Source: Methylophilaceae bacterium (lineage in GTDB: Bacteria > Pseudomonadota > Gammaproteobacteria > Burkholderiales > Methylophilaceae). From it: a stretch of 40,185 bases of DNA. Shown here one piece after another: positions 27,823 to 37,934 of this stretch; the stretch's first letter is position 1, and every line of letters starts with the position of its first letter. A program made the position numbers and the translations under genes. The stretch spans positions 1 through 40,185 of the forward strand of contig CANFZA010000012.1 in assembly GCA_947451235.1 (NCBI GenBank), written 5' to 3'. The notes beneath the pieces are model-generated. The model was given only the letters and a program-made list of their open reading frames with translations, did not search any database and was not told where the DNA came from.

Positions 27823-27898
27823 GTCCCCATCGTCTAGAGGCCTAGGACACCTCCCTTTCACGGAGGCGACCCGGGTTCGAATCCCGGTGGGGACGCCA
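27823..27898 (+). tRNA. tRNA-Glu (anticodon TTC)
   Basis: 76 bases including an encoded CCA. The acceptor GTCCCCA pairs with TGGGGAC. The anticodon stem CCTCC/GGAGG surrounds loop CTTTCAC. The T arm contains GGTTCGAATCC. It follows tRNA-Ala by 98 bases, probably on the same transcript. Confidence 0.95.
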
Positions 27899-28262
27899 AT
27901 TAACTCTAGTTAGTTGGTATCAAAATTCAAAAAATATGTTTCATAACATTAAATTTATATTTTAATAGAAATTTAGCGTTGAACATCAGCAGTTATCTTC
28001 TTTAGATTTAATCAAGAATCAATTTCAAAAAATAAATTAAAGTTGTTTTAATTCTAACTTTAGAATATTTATTTAATTCAAAAATCATTAATCTGAAAAA
28101 ATCTGATATCGATAGCAAATTCCACTTGGCACGAATATTTTTTATGCTGATTGAAAATCAGCATCATTCAGATGGCGGCTTATGTTTTATATTGCCCACT
28201 ATTGCAATGGTCGGCAAAATAGCCCCTTTTTCCCTAAATAAATTATGCCGGCAACTGAGTCT
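27899..28262. other. Gene-free convergent interval with two dyads
   Basis: AT-rich, no credible ORF. It holds a perfect hairpin ATGCTGATT-GAA-AATCAGCAT (28144-28164). It also holds a 26-base near-palindrome centred on ATTG|CAAT (28192-28217) with 11 of 13 pairs matched. Neither is followed by a strong T-run on either strand. They lie between the end of tRNA-Glu and the end of the convergent parC. No integrase or tRNA 3'-end duplication was seen. Confidence 0.5.
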
Positions 28263-30551
28263 CTATAGCAAACTTCGCTGTCTTGGCTGAGTATTTTTAT
28301 TAGCAATCAATAAACTACCCTTTTTAGCCCTTTTCTGCACAAATTTCGCCAAATCATCACCGCTAATGGTTTTAGTTTTACCTTTAATGGTGATGTTTGC
28401 TGATAAACCATCACATAATTCAACGCCTAGCAGTGAGTATTTTTCAGGAATATCCATCATGCGTACGCCTCTGCCACCGTTTGGATATTCGTTAATTTCG
28501 CTAATTAAAAATACTAGCAATTTTTGTTCAGACGACGTAAGCGCAATATGCGTGCTGACGTCTAATTTAACTGGTGGATTAATACTGGCGCCCTCTTCCG
28601 GTTTCATAAAGGCTTTGCCGGCTTTAGGTCTGGCGATTAAGCCTTTTAATGGCGCGATAAAGCCGTAGCTGTTTGATGTGGTAAACAAGTATTTATCTTC
28701 ATCTTTGCCTGAAAGCGCATGTAGCAATTTAGCGCCGTTTTGAAGCTCTATAATCGAGCTGACCGGAATGCCGTCACCTTTACCGCCAGGGACGCTGGAG
28801 GCATCAAATGAATAGCAGCGGCCGTTTGAATCCATTAAGATTATCGGCAATATCGTGCGAGTTTCTAGCACAGCAAATTCGCCATCACCAGCTTTCCAAG
28901 CGATAGATTCACGATCTACGCCGTGGCCTTGTCTGGCTCTAATCCAGCCGTTTTTAGATAATATAATCGTGACCGCTTCATCGACCACAAACGCTTTTTG
29001 GCCGCCCTGCGCCCGTTCAACTGGCTCGATTAAGGTGCGTCTGTCATCGCCATATTTTTCAGCATCTTGCTTGATTTCTTTGGCGGTAAGTTTGCGTAAT
29101 TTTGTCTCGCTGCCTAAAATTGCCTCGAGTTTGCCAGCTTCTTCACGCAGTTCTTTTAGTTCGCGCTCTATTTTAAAGCCTTCTAATCGGGCTAATTGGC
29201 GTAATCTAATTTCCAGAATATCTTCAGCCTGAATGTCGCTCAAGTTAAACGCGGCAATTAAATCGGCTTTAGGGTCATCTGAATTGCGTATCACTTTGAT
29301 AATTTCATCAATATGCAAAAATGCGATCAAGCGGCCATCTAAAATATGAATGCGCCGATTGATTTTATCCAAATCAAACTGGCTGCGTCGCTTGACCACA
29401 TTCAGCCTGAATTCTATCCATTCTTTCAGGATTTTTACCAAGCCTTTTTGCGCAGGACGGCCATCGGTGCCTATCATCACCATATTCACCGGGCATGATA
29501 CTTCCATGCTGGTGTGTACCAGTAAAAACGCCATCAATTCTTCGCTAGGAATCTTGCTGGTTTTAGGCTCAAGAATTAAGCGTACATCTTTTTTACCTTC
29601 GCTTTTGACAGAATCCAGCATGCTTAACACTGACTGTTTAACCAATAACTGATCTTGGTCTATGGTTTTTTTGTCTTTTTTAGGCTTGGGATTAGAAATC
29701 GCTTCAATTTCTGCCATCACCGTTTCAACTGAAACGCCATGCGGTAATTCGTTGATAATAATGCGCCACTGACCACGCGCCATCGGTTCAACTACCCATC
29801 TGGCGCGTAAACGTAGCGAACCGCGACCAGTTTCGTAAGTGGTATGAATATCTGATGTTTGTGAAATTAACTGGCCGCCACCCGGAAAATCCGGCCCTGG
29901 CACATGCACCATTAATTCTTGTGTAGTGCAATCTGGGTTATCCATCACATGCAATACTGCATTGGCAATTTCACGCATATTATGCGGAATCATTTCGGTT
30001 GCCATGCCCACAGCAATACCGGAAGCGCCGTTTAACAGCATCATCGGCAATCTGGCTGGCAACATCACTGGCTCTTGAAAAGCGCCATCGTAATTGCTTT
30101 GAAAATCTACCGTACCGCGATCAATTTCTGAGAGCAATAAATCGGCAATCGGCGATAAACGCATTTCGGTATAACGCATGGCCGCCGCGCCATCGCCATC
30201 GCGCGAGCCAAAATTGCCTTGGCCATCGATTAATGGATAACGTAGCGTAAAATCTTGCGCCAAACGCACCGCCGCTTCATACGCTGAACTGTCGCCATGC
30301 GGATGATACATGCCCAACACGTTGCCGACCACACGGGCAGATTTAACCGGCTTAACGCCAGCCACTAAACCCATTTCTTTCATAGCGTATAAAATACGGC
30401 GTTGCACAGGTTTTTGACCATCTTCAACTGAAGGTAGCGCACGACCTTTTACCACTGAAACCGCGTAGGCTAAATAAGCTTCTTCTGCGTATTCGCCAAT
30501 GGCAACCGCGCCATTTTCGTTATTTTCATCCAACATATTCAAAGGTTCCAT
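28263..30551 (-). CDS. parC: DNA topoisomerase IV subunit A
   Basis: 762 residues, ParC length. The winged-helix and tower region is followed by the catalytic Tyr127 in A-A-M-R-Y-T-E. The quinolone-region sequence [10 protein letters not shown] precedes it. The C-terminal domain is shorter than in GyrA and lacks a recognisable GyrA box, supporting ParC. It decatenates daughter chromosomes together with ParE. The gene starts 2 bases after the parE stop, so the two are co-translated. Confidence 0.93.
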   Translation of the reverse strand: MEPLNMLDENNENGAVAIGEYAEEAYLAYAVSVVKGRALPSVEDGQKPVQRRILYAMKEMGLVAGVKPVKSARVVGNVLGMYHPHGDSSAYEAAVRLAQDFTLRYPLIDGQGNFGSRDGDGAAAMRYTEMRLSPIADLLLSEIDRGTVDFQSNYDGAFQEPVMLPARLPMMLLNGASGIAVGMATEMIPHNMREIANAVLHVMDNPDCTTQELMVHVPGPDFPGGGQLISQTSDIHTTYETGRGSLRLRARWVVEPMARGQWRIIINELPHGVSVETVMAEIEAISNPKPKKDKKTIDQDQLLVKQSVLSMLDSVKSEGKKDVRLILEPKTSKIPSEELMAFLLVHTSMEVSCPVNMVMIGTDGRPAQKGLVKILKEWIEFRLNVVKRRSQFDLDKINRRIHILDGRLIAFLHIDEIIKVIRNSDDPKADLIAAFNLSDIQAEDILEIRLRQLARLEGFKIERELKELREEAGKLEAILGSETKLRKLTAKEIKQDAEKYGDDRRTLIEPVERAQGGQKAFVVDEAVTIILSKNGWIRARQGHGVDRESIAWKAGDGEFAVLETRTILPIILMDSNGRCYSFDASSVPGGKGDGIPVSSIIELQNGAKLLHALSGKDEDKYLFTTSNSYGFIAPLKGLIARPKAGKAFMKPEEGASINPPVKLDVSTHIALTSSEQKLLVFLISEINEYPNGGRGVRMMDIPEKYSLLGVELCDGLSANITIKGKTKTISGDDLAKFVQKRAKKGSLLIANKNTQPRQRSLL

Positions 30552-30553
30552 GA

Positions 30554-32539
30554 TTAAACATCCGCCTCAACATCGTTACCACGGCGTTCTATCCATTCTT
30601 TTCTGGCGGCAGATTCATTTTTAGCCATCAGCATATCAAACATTTTATGCGCCACAGTTGCCTCGCCTTCTGGCATGCGCACTTGCACTAATCTGCGCGT
30701 ATCTGGGCATAAGGTCGTTTCCCACAATTGGTCTGGGTTCATTTCACCAAGGCCTTTAAAGCGCTGAATGCCGACTTTATCTTCCGCAACGCCTTCACGT
30801 TTGAGTTTTTCTAGCGTAGATATTTTTTCCGCATCGTCAGACACGTAGATTTTTCTGGCGGGTTTGTTTTTGCCTTGAGCCGGCACGTCAATTCTATAAA
30901 GTGGCGGCTGTGAAATATACACATGGCCGCGCTCGATTAATTTGGGCGCGTGGCGCAAAAATAGCGTGAGTAATAACACTTGAATATGCGAGCCATCGAC
31001 ATCAGCATCAGACAAAATGCAAAGTTTGCCGTAGCGCAGGCCAGAAAAATCAGGATTATCATTTATGGTGTGCGGTTCTATGCCTAGCGCCACAAAAATA
31101 TCATGCACTTCTGAATTGCCAAAAATGCGTCCGGCGTCTACTTCCCAAGTGTTGAGTACTTTGCCGCGTAGTGGCAATAATGATTGAAATTCGTTATTTC
31201 TGCCCATTTTCGCGCTACCCCCAGCAGAATCGCCTTCTACCAGAAACAACTCAGCGGCCATGGTGCCAGCCGCTTCGCAATCTGTGAGCTTAGACGGCAT
31301 CATATTGACGCCTGAAGATTTGCGCTTCTCAATTTTTTGGGTGGATTTATTTCTAGCGGCTGCCGAGCGATTGACCAAATCAGAGATACGTTTAGCGTGC
31401 TCCACATTTTGGCTCAACCAAGTTTCCATGATGGGTTTCACCGATGAAGCGACCATTTTCATGGCATCACGATTGGTCAGTTTTTCTTTAGTTTGACCTT
31501 GAAACTGCGGATCTAATACCTTGGCCGCAAGCACGTAGCACACGTTATTCCACACATCTTCAGAGGAAACTTTAACGCCGCGTTGCATCATGCTGTGATG
31601 CTCCATGAACGATTTAACCGATTCAAATACGCCATTTCGTAAGCCCGCTTCATGCGTGCCGCCAGACAATGTTGGAATTAAATTAACGTAAGATTCACCG
31701 CGCGCGCCGCTTGCGCCAAAAGACAAAGCCCACAAAGCGCCCTCGCCTTTTGAAATGCCGTCATTATTTTCATTGTGGTAAAACTCGCCAAAAATGATGG
31801 GGATTTGCGCTTCGTCATTCTCAACTTCGCGCTCGCCTATCATTTCTTCTAAATATTGCGGCAGGCCACCTTCGTAAGTCCATGAGCGTTCATCAAAGCC
31901 GTCTGCGCCTTCAACCGAAAGAGTCACACTAATGCCACGTAACAGCACGGCTTTAGATTTAATCAGGTGCTCAAGCTGTGGCAACGACACTCTAGGCGCG
32001 TCAAAATATTTAGGATCAGGCCAGCATTTCACTGTGGTGCCGGTATCTTTTTTCAGGCATTTGCCAATTTCTTTAAGCGGCTCTATGCAATCGCCATTGG
32101 CAAAAATCAGCCCGTGTATTTTGCCATCACGCTTAACCTGAACTTCTAAGCGCGTAGAAAGCGCGTTGGTGACAGAAACGCCCACGCCATGCAGGCCGCC
32201 AGAGAATCTATAAGAGCTATTTTCGTCTTCTTTATCGAATTTTCCGCCCGCGTGTAACTGTACAAAAACCAGCTCAACGGCTGGCTGTGTTTCACCGGTG
32301 GGAATTTCGACAGGAATGCCGCGGCCATTGTCAGAAACTTCAACCGAACCATCTTTAAAAATGGTCACGGCAATATTAGTGGCGTGACCGCCTAGCGCTT
32401 CATCGGCGGCGTTATCAATGACTTCTTGCACAATATGCGTAGGTGAATCGGTGCGGGTATACATGCCGGGCCTAGCGCGTACCGGTTCTAATCCACGTAA
32501 TACCCTGACTGAGTCAGCACCGTATTCTTTTTCTGCCAT
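30554..32539 (-). CDS. parE: DNA topoisomerase IV subunit B
   Basis: 661 residues. The GHKL ATPase domain has E-V-I-D-N-A-A-D-E near residue 40 and D-N-G-R-G-I-P near 70. Then come the transducer region and the TOPRIM motif [13 protein letters not shown] with the distal D-A-D-V-D-G-S-H-I. The C-terminal block [15 protein letters not shown] is present. The length and partner gene argue for ParE rather than GyrB. Confidence 0.94.
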   Translation of the reverse strand: MAEKEYGADSVRVLRGLEPVRARPGMYTRTDSPTHIVQEVIDNAADEALGGHATNIAVTIFKDGSVEVSDNGRGIPVEIPTGETQPAVELVFVQLHAGGKFDKEDENSSYRFSGGLHGVGVSVTNALSTRLEVQVKRDGKIHGLIFANGDCIEPLKEIGKCLKKDTGTTVKCWPDPKYFDAPRVSLPQLEHLIKSKAVLLRGISVTLSVEGADGFDERSWTYEGGLPQYLEEMIGEREVENDEAQIPIIFGEFYHNENNDGISKGEGALWALSFGASGARGESYVNLIPTLSGGTHEAGLRNGVFESVKSFMEHHSMMQRGVKVSSEDVWNNVCYVLAAKVLDPQFQGQTKEKLTNRDAMKMVASSVKPIMETWLSQNVEHAKRISDLVNRSAAARNKSTQKIEKRKSSGVNMMPSKLTDCEAAGTMAAELFLVEGDSAGGSAKMGRNNEFQSLLPLRGKVLNTWEVDAGRIFGNSEVHDIFVALGIEPHTINDNPDFSGLRYGKLCILSDADVDGSHIQVLLLTLFLRHAPKLIERGHVYISQPPLYRIDVPAQGKNKPARKIYVSDDAEKISTLEKLKREGVAEDKVGIQRFKGLGEMNPDQLWETTLCPDTRRLVQVRMPEGEATVAHKMFDMLMAKNESAARKEWIERRGNDVEADV

Positions 32540-32608
32540 TTTTATGCCTTATTTTTTAAACTTGTCACACACCACCGAACTGCATACTTCAAGCTTCACA
32601 CTTTAGTA

Positions 32609-32866
32609 TTACTCAGCAACGACCATTTCCATTTCCGTGTCGTATTCTTCAACCATATCGATAATTTTATCGGCAAACGCATCATCGTAATCGTAAGTCC
32701 ACTCAGAGTTTTCAGCATTTTCGCTGGTAATGACTGGTGTGAAAGTCATATCTAAAAACTGACCATCGCCAGTATCAATCACTGTGAAGCCATCTAAATG
32801 CTCAACTAATTCCCAATTGTCTGGTACTTCCATGCCTAGCGTGATGGTGACTTGTAGCTTTTTCAT
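32609..32866 (-). CDS. Small acidic protein of unknown function
   Basis: 85 residues and strongly acidic, especially at the C-terminus (E-E-Y-D-T-E-M-E-M). No signal peptide, membrane helix or recognised domain is seen. It begins M-K-K-L-Q-V-T-I-T-L-G-M. TAGGAAAAATT lies before the ATG and gives a plausible ribosome site. It lies 69 bases upstream of parE on the same strand. I cannot assign a function. Confidence 0.6.
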   Translation of the reverse strand: MKKLQVTITLGMEVPDNWELVEHLDGFTVIDTGDGQFLDMTFTPVITSENAENSEWTYDYDDAFADKIIDMVEEYDTEMEMVVAE

Positions 32867-33058
32867 GATAATTTTTCCTAATTTTTATCGGTTAAATAAT
32901 GCTTGGTTTGCAGTATAACTCATTGAGGTGAAGCAACCGACGACAGCGTTAAGTGACACCGACATAAATGCTACTTACTAGCGCTTTATTCAACTTAATC
33001 ATGATTACCTAACGATTATTTATATTATGATAGCAACTCAAAAATATCAACCGGAGCC

Positions 33059-33238
33059 ATGAAAATGACACAAGAAAATGAAGTAGTAAATTCCACCCCA
33101 ACCTGTGGCTGTGGCCGTAGTTTGCACAAACCTTATTGTGATGGCAGCCATGGTCGTTCTGAAGAGCAATATGCAGAATGGAAACGCCAAACAGCCTTAG
33201 AAAATGAAAAGGCCGATGCGGACAAAAATAACACTTAA
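33059..33238 (+). CDS. CDGSH iron-sulfur domain protein (59 aa)
   Basis: A 59-residue ORF with GGAG five bases before the ATG. It has the complete CDGSH motif C-G-C-G-R-S-L-H-K-P-Y-C-D-G-S-H, giving the 3Cys-1His ligands Cys16, Cys18, Cys27 and His31 of a 2Fe-2S cluster. Bacterial members are small redox or cluster-transfer proteins. The C-terminal half is a charged helix. It diverges from the 85-aa gene. A 9-bp inverted repeat GTGGCTAGT/ACTAGCCAC at 33264-33303 lies just after it. Confidence 0.88.
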   Translation: MKMTQENEVVNSTPTCGCGRSLHKPYCDGSHGRSEEQYAEWKRQTALENEKADADKNNT

Positions 33239-33263
33239 CTGTAAAGTTTTGTGTGCTTGGTAT

Positions 33264-33303
33264 GTGGCTAGTAATTTGCCAGTTAACACGATTAACTAGC
33301 CAC
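33264..33303. terminator. Inverted repeat after the CDGSH gene
   Basis: GTGGCTAGT (33264-33272) and ACTAGCCAC (33295-33303) are exact complements with a 22-base loop. It starts 26 bases after the stop. No T-run follows, so it may be an RNA-stabilising stem rather than an intrinsic terminator. Confidence 0.4.
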
Positions 33304-33454
33304 TACAGGGAATTAAAAGCCTATTAAAATCCAAGTAAACTATTATGCAAACTTGGTTGCAAACTAACGATGCGTATTAAAAGTCTGAGAATTAAAATCC
33401 TAAGAATTAAATCCTTATTTCAGTATAATCCACGCTTTTTTCGAGCATCCTGCC

Positions 33455-34354
33455 ATGTGGTTTAAAAACATCATCATTTATCGCCTATCAGCAGATAGCG
33501 CAATTACCGCCGATAAGCTCAATGAAAAATTAGCGCTTAAACCCTTGCTAGCCTGTAGTGGCCTAGATAAGCAAAGCCGAGGCTGGGTAGCTTGCCACGG
33601 CGAAAAAATAGTACACGGTGCGAATCAGCAAATTTTATTTGCACTAGGTGTAGAACAAAAATTACTACCTGCTACTATTATTAACCGCTTTACAAAAGAA
33701 CGCGTAGCAGACATAGAGGCGCAGCAAGGCTACAAAGTGGGTCGCAAAGAACTTAAAGAAATTAAAGAAGCGATGACTGAAGAGTTGCTACCAAGAGCAT
33801 TTGCGCTACAACGAAAAACCTTTGCTTGGATAGATCCCGTGCGCGGATACTTGGTGATTGATGCCGCTTCATCTGCTAAAACAGAAGAGCTGCTATTGTT
33901 ACTTAACAAAACGGTAGACGACCTGCAATATAAACCACTACACACGAATACTTCACCCGTTGCCGCCATGACAGACTGGCTTGCTGGCAATAATGCGCCG
34001 ACTGGTTTCACCATAGATCGTGAACTTGAACTACGTGCGACGGGTGAAAGCAAAGCCACTATTCGTTATGCCAACCATGCTTTAGAAGGTGAAGAGATTT
34101 TGGCGCACATTGCCGCGGGCAAGCGTGTTACCCGCTTGGGCCTGACTTGGAACGATAGAATTTCCTTTGTGCTAACGGAGCAAATGCAAATTAAACGCCT
34201 TGAGTTCTTAGACATTATCAAGCAAGAATCTACCACCATTGCAGAAGATGCCGACGAGCTGTTTGAACTAGATTTCACATTAATGACTGGGGAGTTAGCT
34301 AGAATGCTGGCTGATTTAACTGAGGCACTAGGTGGTGAAGTGGTTATTGCTTAA
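33455..34354 (+). CDS. rdgC: Recombination-associated protein RdgC
   Basis: 299 residues, the family's length. It starts M-W-F-K-N-I-I-I-Y-R-L as in E. coli RdgC, and G-R-K-E-L-K-E-I-K-E near residue 96 is conserved. RdgC forms a ring around DNA and limits RecA activity. A TATAAT at 33424-33429 gives a -10, without a clear -35. Its stop overlaps the stop of the convergent hybrid kinase gene by four bases. Confidence 0.95.
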   Translation: MWFKNIIIYRLSADSAITADKLNEKLALKPLLACSGLDKQSRGWVACHGEKIVHGANQQILFALGVEQKLLPATIINRFTKERVADIEAQQGYKVGRKELKEIKEAMTEELLPRAFALQRKTFAWIDPVRGYLVIDAASSAKTEELLLLLNKTVDDLQYKPLHTNTSPVAAMTDWLAGNNAPTGFTIDRELELRATGESKATIRYANHALEGEEILAHIAAGKRVTRLGLTWNDRISFVLTEQMQIKRLEFLDIIKQESTTIAEDADELFELDFTLMTGELARMLADLTEALGGEVVIA

Positions 34355-36867
34355 TAGCGACTAGTTGTTTCGAAAGCAACGTTAAGCGTATCCACCAGCT
34401 CACCCACTTTCACTGGTTTGGTAATATAGCGAAAGAAGCCCGCTTTTAGGCCTTTTTCAATATCCATCGGCATCGCATTGGCACTCAGTGCGATGACTGG
34501 AATATGCGCTGTGGTAGCATCTGCGCGTAAGATATTTAATGCCTGTAAGCCATTAATACCGGGTAGATTAATATCCATCAGAATCACATCAGGCAATGCT
34601 GTTCTGGCAATCTCAACGCCACTCAGGCCATTCACTGCAGTTAACAGTTTAATATCCGGATAACGCGCGATAATGGTTTGTACCAGTTTCATGTTGGCAG
34701 GATTATCTTCCACATAAAGCAAGGTTTTTAAAGCACCTTCACGAGACGCTGGTTGCTTAGAAATAGCCTGAATCTGTTTGTTTTTCAGCACCTTGCGCGG
34801 TTCAGCCACTGCCATCAGTTCAAACCAAAAGATACTACCCACGCCAACGATGCTTTCTACGCCCATCGTACCGCCCATTAATTCAACTAAGCGTTTAGCC
34901 ACCACCAGCCCAATACCGGTGCCTTCTTCGCCGCCCGCTTCTTGTCCTAGCCGATTAAACGGCTGAAACAGTTGGGCCAATTGCTCTGCAGATAAACCCG
35001 CACCGGTATCTTTAAACGATACACGAATGCGTCCAGTGGTTCTTTCGGTAAATTTAATATCGACTGTGCCTTTGATGGAGTTATATTTAATCGCATTGGA
35101 TAACAGATTAATCATAATCTGCTTCACTCTAGTTCGATCAGCCGACACGAAGGTTGGCATATCGTATTCAGGAAAATTAATGGTAATACCGCGTAACAAC
35201 GCTTGTGGTTCTATCATGCCTTGGCATTCAAGCATAATGCTGGAGATGGAAATAGGCTCTAACTGCAGAGGTACTTGCCTAGATTCAATTTTAGCCAAAT
35301 CAAGAATTTCATTAATCAAGGTCAATAAATGCCAACCAGCCTGAAGGATCTGCGCGATACTTTCCTCTTGAAGTGGTGTTGGCGGCAGTGCATCGGTTTC
35401 CATTAACTGCGCAAAGCCTAAAATAGCATTTAATGGCGAGCGCAATTCGTGACTCATGCTAGACAAGAAGTCAGACTTTGCTAAATTGGCTTCATCTGCC
35501 ACAAATCTGGCGTTCTCCAACTCAACGTTTTTCTCCTGCAATACCTGATCAAGTCTTTTATATTCACTAATATCGGTATGGGCGATGACTGCCCCACTAA
35601 TCACGCCTTGCCCTAGAGGCAATACGCTCATGGTGTACCAGCGTTGTTGGGTTTTGGTGTGGCAGGGATATTCCATGCTAAAGCTGGAGAGGTTGCCGTC
35701 AAGAACAGAGCGGATGCCGCTATACGCATTTGATTCAGAGGGAAATGTACTATTAACAGCGTTACAAAAGGCCAGATAATTTAACCCAACTTTATTGCTT
35801 TCTAGCGGTTCGTTGCGATTGCTGTTGTTAGACGAAAATCGCTGCCATGGCACATTAACTTCCCTGATGATACCCTCTTGATCAATCACAGCAATTTCAG
35901 CGGCTAGAGAGTTAAGAATTGCTTTTTTAAATACTGCATTATCTCTCAAGACTTCCTCATCTTTTTTACGTGCGGTATTATCTGTACCAATTAGTAAATA
36001 GCCGATGATATTTTCGTGATCATCACGTAGTGCTGTGACTGAAACTACGGCAGGAAAACGGCTACCATCTTTTCGAATATAAGTGAGTTCGTAAATATCC
36101 TCAATGCCGCGTGAGGCTTTAAACACCAAAGCATCAAAGCCGGGGTCAATTTGCGTGGCTAACTCCACCGTTAAAGCTTCTGCACGCGCTACAACTTCGT
36201 TAGAGTCAGAAATATCCGCTGGTGTGATTTTATTCATCACCTCGGTGGCTGTATAACCCAACATGCGCTCTGCGCCGACATTAAATATTTGGATGACGCC
36301 TTTGGCATCGGTGGCAATAATTGAGAAGTTAGCGCTACTGAAAATTGCGCTTTGTAATGCGCCTGCTTTAAGTAACGCTTCTTCGGCCTTTTTACGTGCA
36401 GTATTATCGGTACCGATTAACAAATAGCCAATAATGCTTTCGTCTTCATCGCGTAACGCTGTTACAGATACGACTGCAGGAAAACGGCTACCATCTTTAC
36501 GAATGTAGGTTAGCTCGTAAATGTCTTCAATACCACGTGACGATTTAAACACCAAGGCATCAAACCCCGGCTCAATCTGCGTACCTAGCTCAAGGGTTAA
36601 GGCTTCAGAGCGGGCCACAACTTCATTTGAATCTGAAATGTCTGCCGGCGTTATCTTGTTCACTAACTCTTCGGCGGTGTAGCCAAGCATGTGCTCTGCG
36701 CCAACATTAAATATTTGAATCACACCTTTAGCATCGGTTGCAATAATTGAAAAGTTGGCACTATTGAAAATAGCACGCTGTAAAGGGTCGGACCTAATTA
36801 ATGTTTGTAGGCGCTTATTTTCATCATTAATGTTAATTACGGATAATTTATTACTGGTATCAGGCAT
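34351..36867 (-). CDS. Cytosolic hybrid histidine kinase (PAS-PAS-PAS-HisKA-HATPase-REC)
   Basis: 838 residues with no membrane helix. PAS 1 (about 28-160) and PAS 2 (about 170-302) are near-identical, offset by 142 residues. A third, different PAS (about 312-440) and a coiled coil follow. HisKA has His473 in S-M-S-H-E-L-R-S-P. The HATPase has N-L-L-S-N-A-I-K-Y, D-T-G-A-G-L and G-T-G-I-G-L. The C-terminal receiver has the acidic E-D-N pair region, Asp765 in L-M-D-I-N-L-P-G and the T-K-P-V lysine. The signal is probably a cytosolic ligand or redox state. The gene is adjacent to three more signalling genes. Its final stop overlaps rdgC. Confidence 0.93.
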   Translation of the reverse strand: MPDTSNKLSVININDENKRLQTLIRSDPLQRAIFNSANFSIIATDAKGVIQIFNVGAEHMLGYTAEELVNKITPADISDSNEVVARSEALTLELGTQIEPGFDALVFKSSRGIEDIYELTYIRKDGSRFPAVVSVTALRDEDESIIGYLLIGTDNTARKKAEEALLKAGALQSAIFSSANFSIIATDAKGVIQIFNVGAERMLGYTATEVMNKITPADISDSNEVVARAEALTVELATQIDPGFDALVFKASRGIEDIYELTYIRKDGSRFPAVVSVTALRDDHENIIGYLLIGTDNTARKKDEEVLRDNAVFKKAILNSLAAEIAVIDQEGIIREVNVPWQRFSSNNSNRNEPLESNKVGLNYLAFCNAVNSTFPSESNAYSGIRSVLDGNLSSFSMEYPCHTKTQQRWYTMSVLPLGQGVISGAVIAHTDISEYKRLDQVLQEKNVELENARFVADEANLAKSDFLSSMSHELRSPLNAILGFAQLMETDALPPTPLQEESIAQILQAGWHLLTLINEILDLAKIESRQVPLQLEPISISSIMLECQGMIEPQALLRGITINFPEYDMPTFVSADRTRVKQIMINLLSNAIKYNSIKGTVDIKFTERTTGRIRVSFKDTGAGLSAEQLAQLFQPFNRLGQEAGGEEGTGIGLVVAKRLVELMGGTMGVESIVGVGSIFWFELMAVAEPRKVLKNKQIQAISKQPASREGALKTLLYVEDNPANMKLVQTIIARYPDIKLLTAVNGLSGVEIARTALPDVILMDINLPGINGLQALNILRADATTAHIPVIALSANAMPMDIEKGLKAGFFRYITKPVKVGELVDTLNVAFETTSRY

Positions 36868-37026
36868 TTGTGTGCTCTTTCAAGTCTTGGCAGATTCAAT
36901 GATTAACTGCGAATAATTGGTTTTATTCGTAACCGTTTTAGCTAATTAACTTAAGTTTTAAAATAAGTATTCGTAGCTTTTAGTTTGCTAAGCTGTGCTT
37001 TGGTTATTTTTATAAAATAGAAATGA

Positions 37027-37629
37027 CTACTTATATTTTTTTCTTAGCGCTAACAATCCCACATAGTTTTCTAAATGCATGAGTGAAATCGGTTTTTCAA
37101 ACACCTCTATATTTAGATTCGTGCCTACATAATCTATTAATAGACTAGCTGGCATTGAGGTGAATGCAGCAATCTCAATGCTGTTAAATTCTTGGTTATT
37201 TTTCATGTATTTAATCAAGCCAATACAATCAACATCCTCTTTTTCCACATCTACAATAAGTAAATCGGGCTTATTCCTACTTAAGCTGACAATCCCATCA
37301 AATGCATTTGGCATTAGCTCTACTTTTACTTTATTTAAAGCCCATGAAAAGTAGTTTTGTATCAAATTAAATGGCGTTACTTGGTCTTTTATATAAAGAA
37401 TATTGAATTCAGCATTACTAATAAATCGTTGCATTTCAATTGAAATTTGTCGTTTTTCTATAATTTGATTCACCGAACTCAGGCTTATTTTTCTATGCCC
37501 ACCTGGAGTTTTCCATGCTTTTAAAACGCCAGACTCAACCCATAACTGCACTGTTCTTTGTGATACGCCCAGCATTTCTGAGGCTTCTCGTGTAGAGCAA
37601 ATGTTGCTTAAAGCGTCATGCTTCTTCAT
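37027..37629 (-). CDS. MerR/excisionase-type HTH regulator with partly degenerate receiver domain
   Basis: 200 residues from the ATG at 37629, which follows AGGAAAATA; an upstream start at 37665 is less likely. Residues about 10-60 are a MerR-like HTH (S-T-R-E-A-S-E-M-L-G-V-S-Q-R-T-V-Q-L-W, then T-P-G-G-H-R-K-I). Residues about 78-195 look like a receiver fold. It keeps the Asp (L-L-I-V-D-V), a Thr (A-F-T-S) and the Lys (E-K-P-I), but the first acidic pair is changed to K-D. It may act as a phosphorylation-linked or phosphorylation-independent transcription factor for the neighbouring hybrid kinase or c-di-GMP genes. Confidence 0.75.
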   Translation of the reverse strand: MKKHDALSNICSTREASEMLGVSQRTVQLWVESGVLKAWKTPGGHRKISLSSVNQIIEKRQISIEMQRFISNAEFNILYIKDQVTPFNLIQNYFSWALNKVKVELMPNAFDGIVSLSRNKPDLLIVDVEKEDVDCIGLIKYMKNNQEFNSIEIAAFTSMPASLLIDYVGTNLNIEVFEKPISLMHLENYVGLLALRKKYK

Positions 37630-37934
37630 TATTTTCCTTATACCTGTGATTTTTTCTAATTGCATTCTTTTTTCTCACAATCATTCTTTTACTAGACATT
37701 AAATGCATTATATGCGAAATATAAACAATAAGTGAAATAAATGTAATATTGTCAATAATATCTAATTTTTTATGATATTATGCAAATATCGAAAGTAATG
37801 AAATATTCAGAAATAATATTGGCATAAATGTTAGTAGTTAGTAAGTGTTGTTTATTGGGGTTGCTGGAATTTTGGTCGCTAAAACTGCATTCATTAAATT
37901 TAGCCATATTCATCAAAATGCTTGAAGGATAGTA

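Noticed and set aside
27823-28262. Genomic-island attachment site at tRNA-Glu
   Set aside because: No integrase, no duplicated tRNA 3' end and no mobile genes nearby; the flank is parC.
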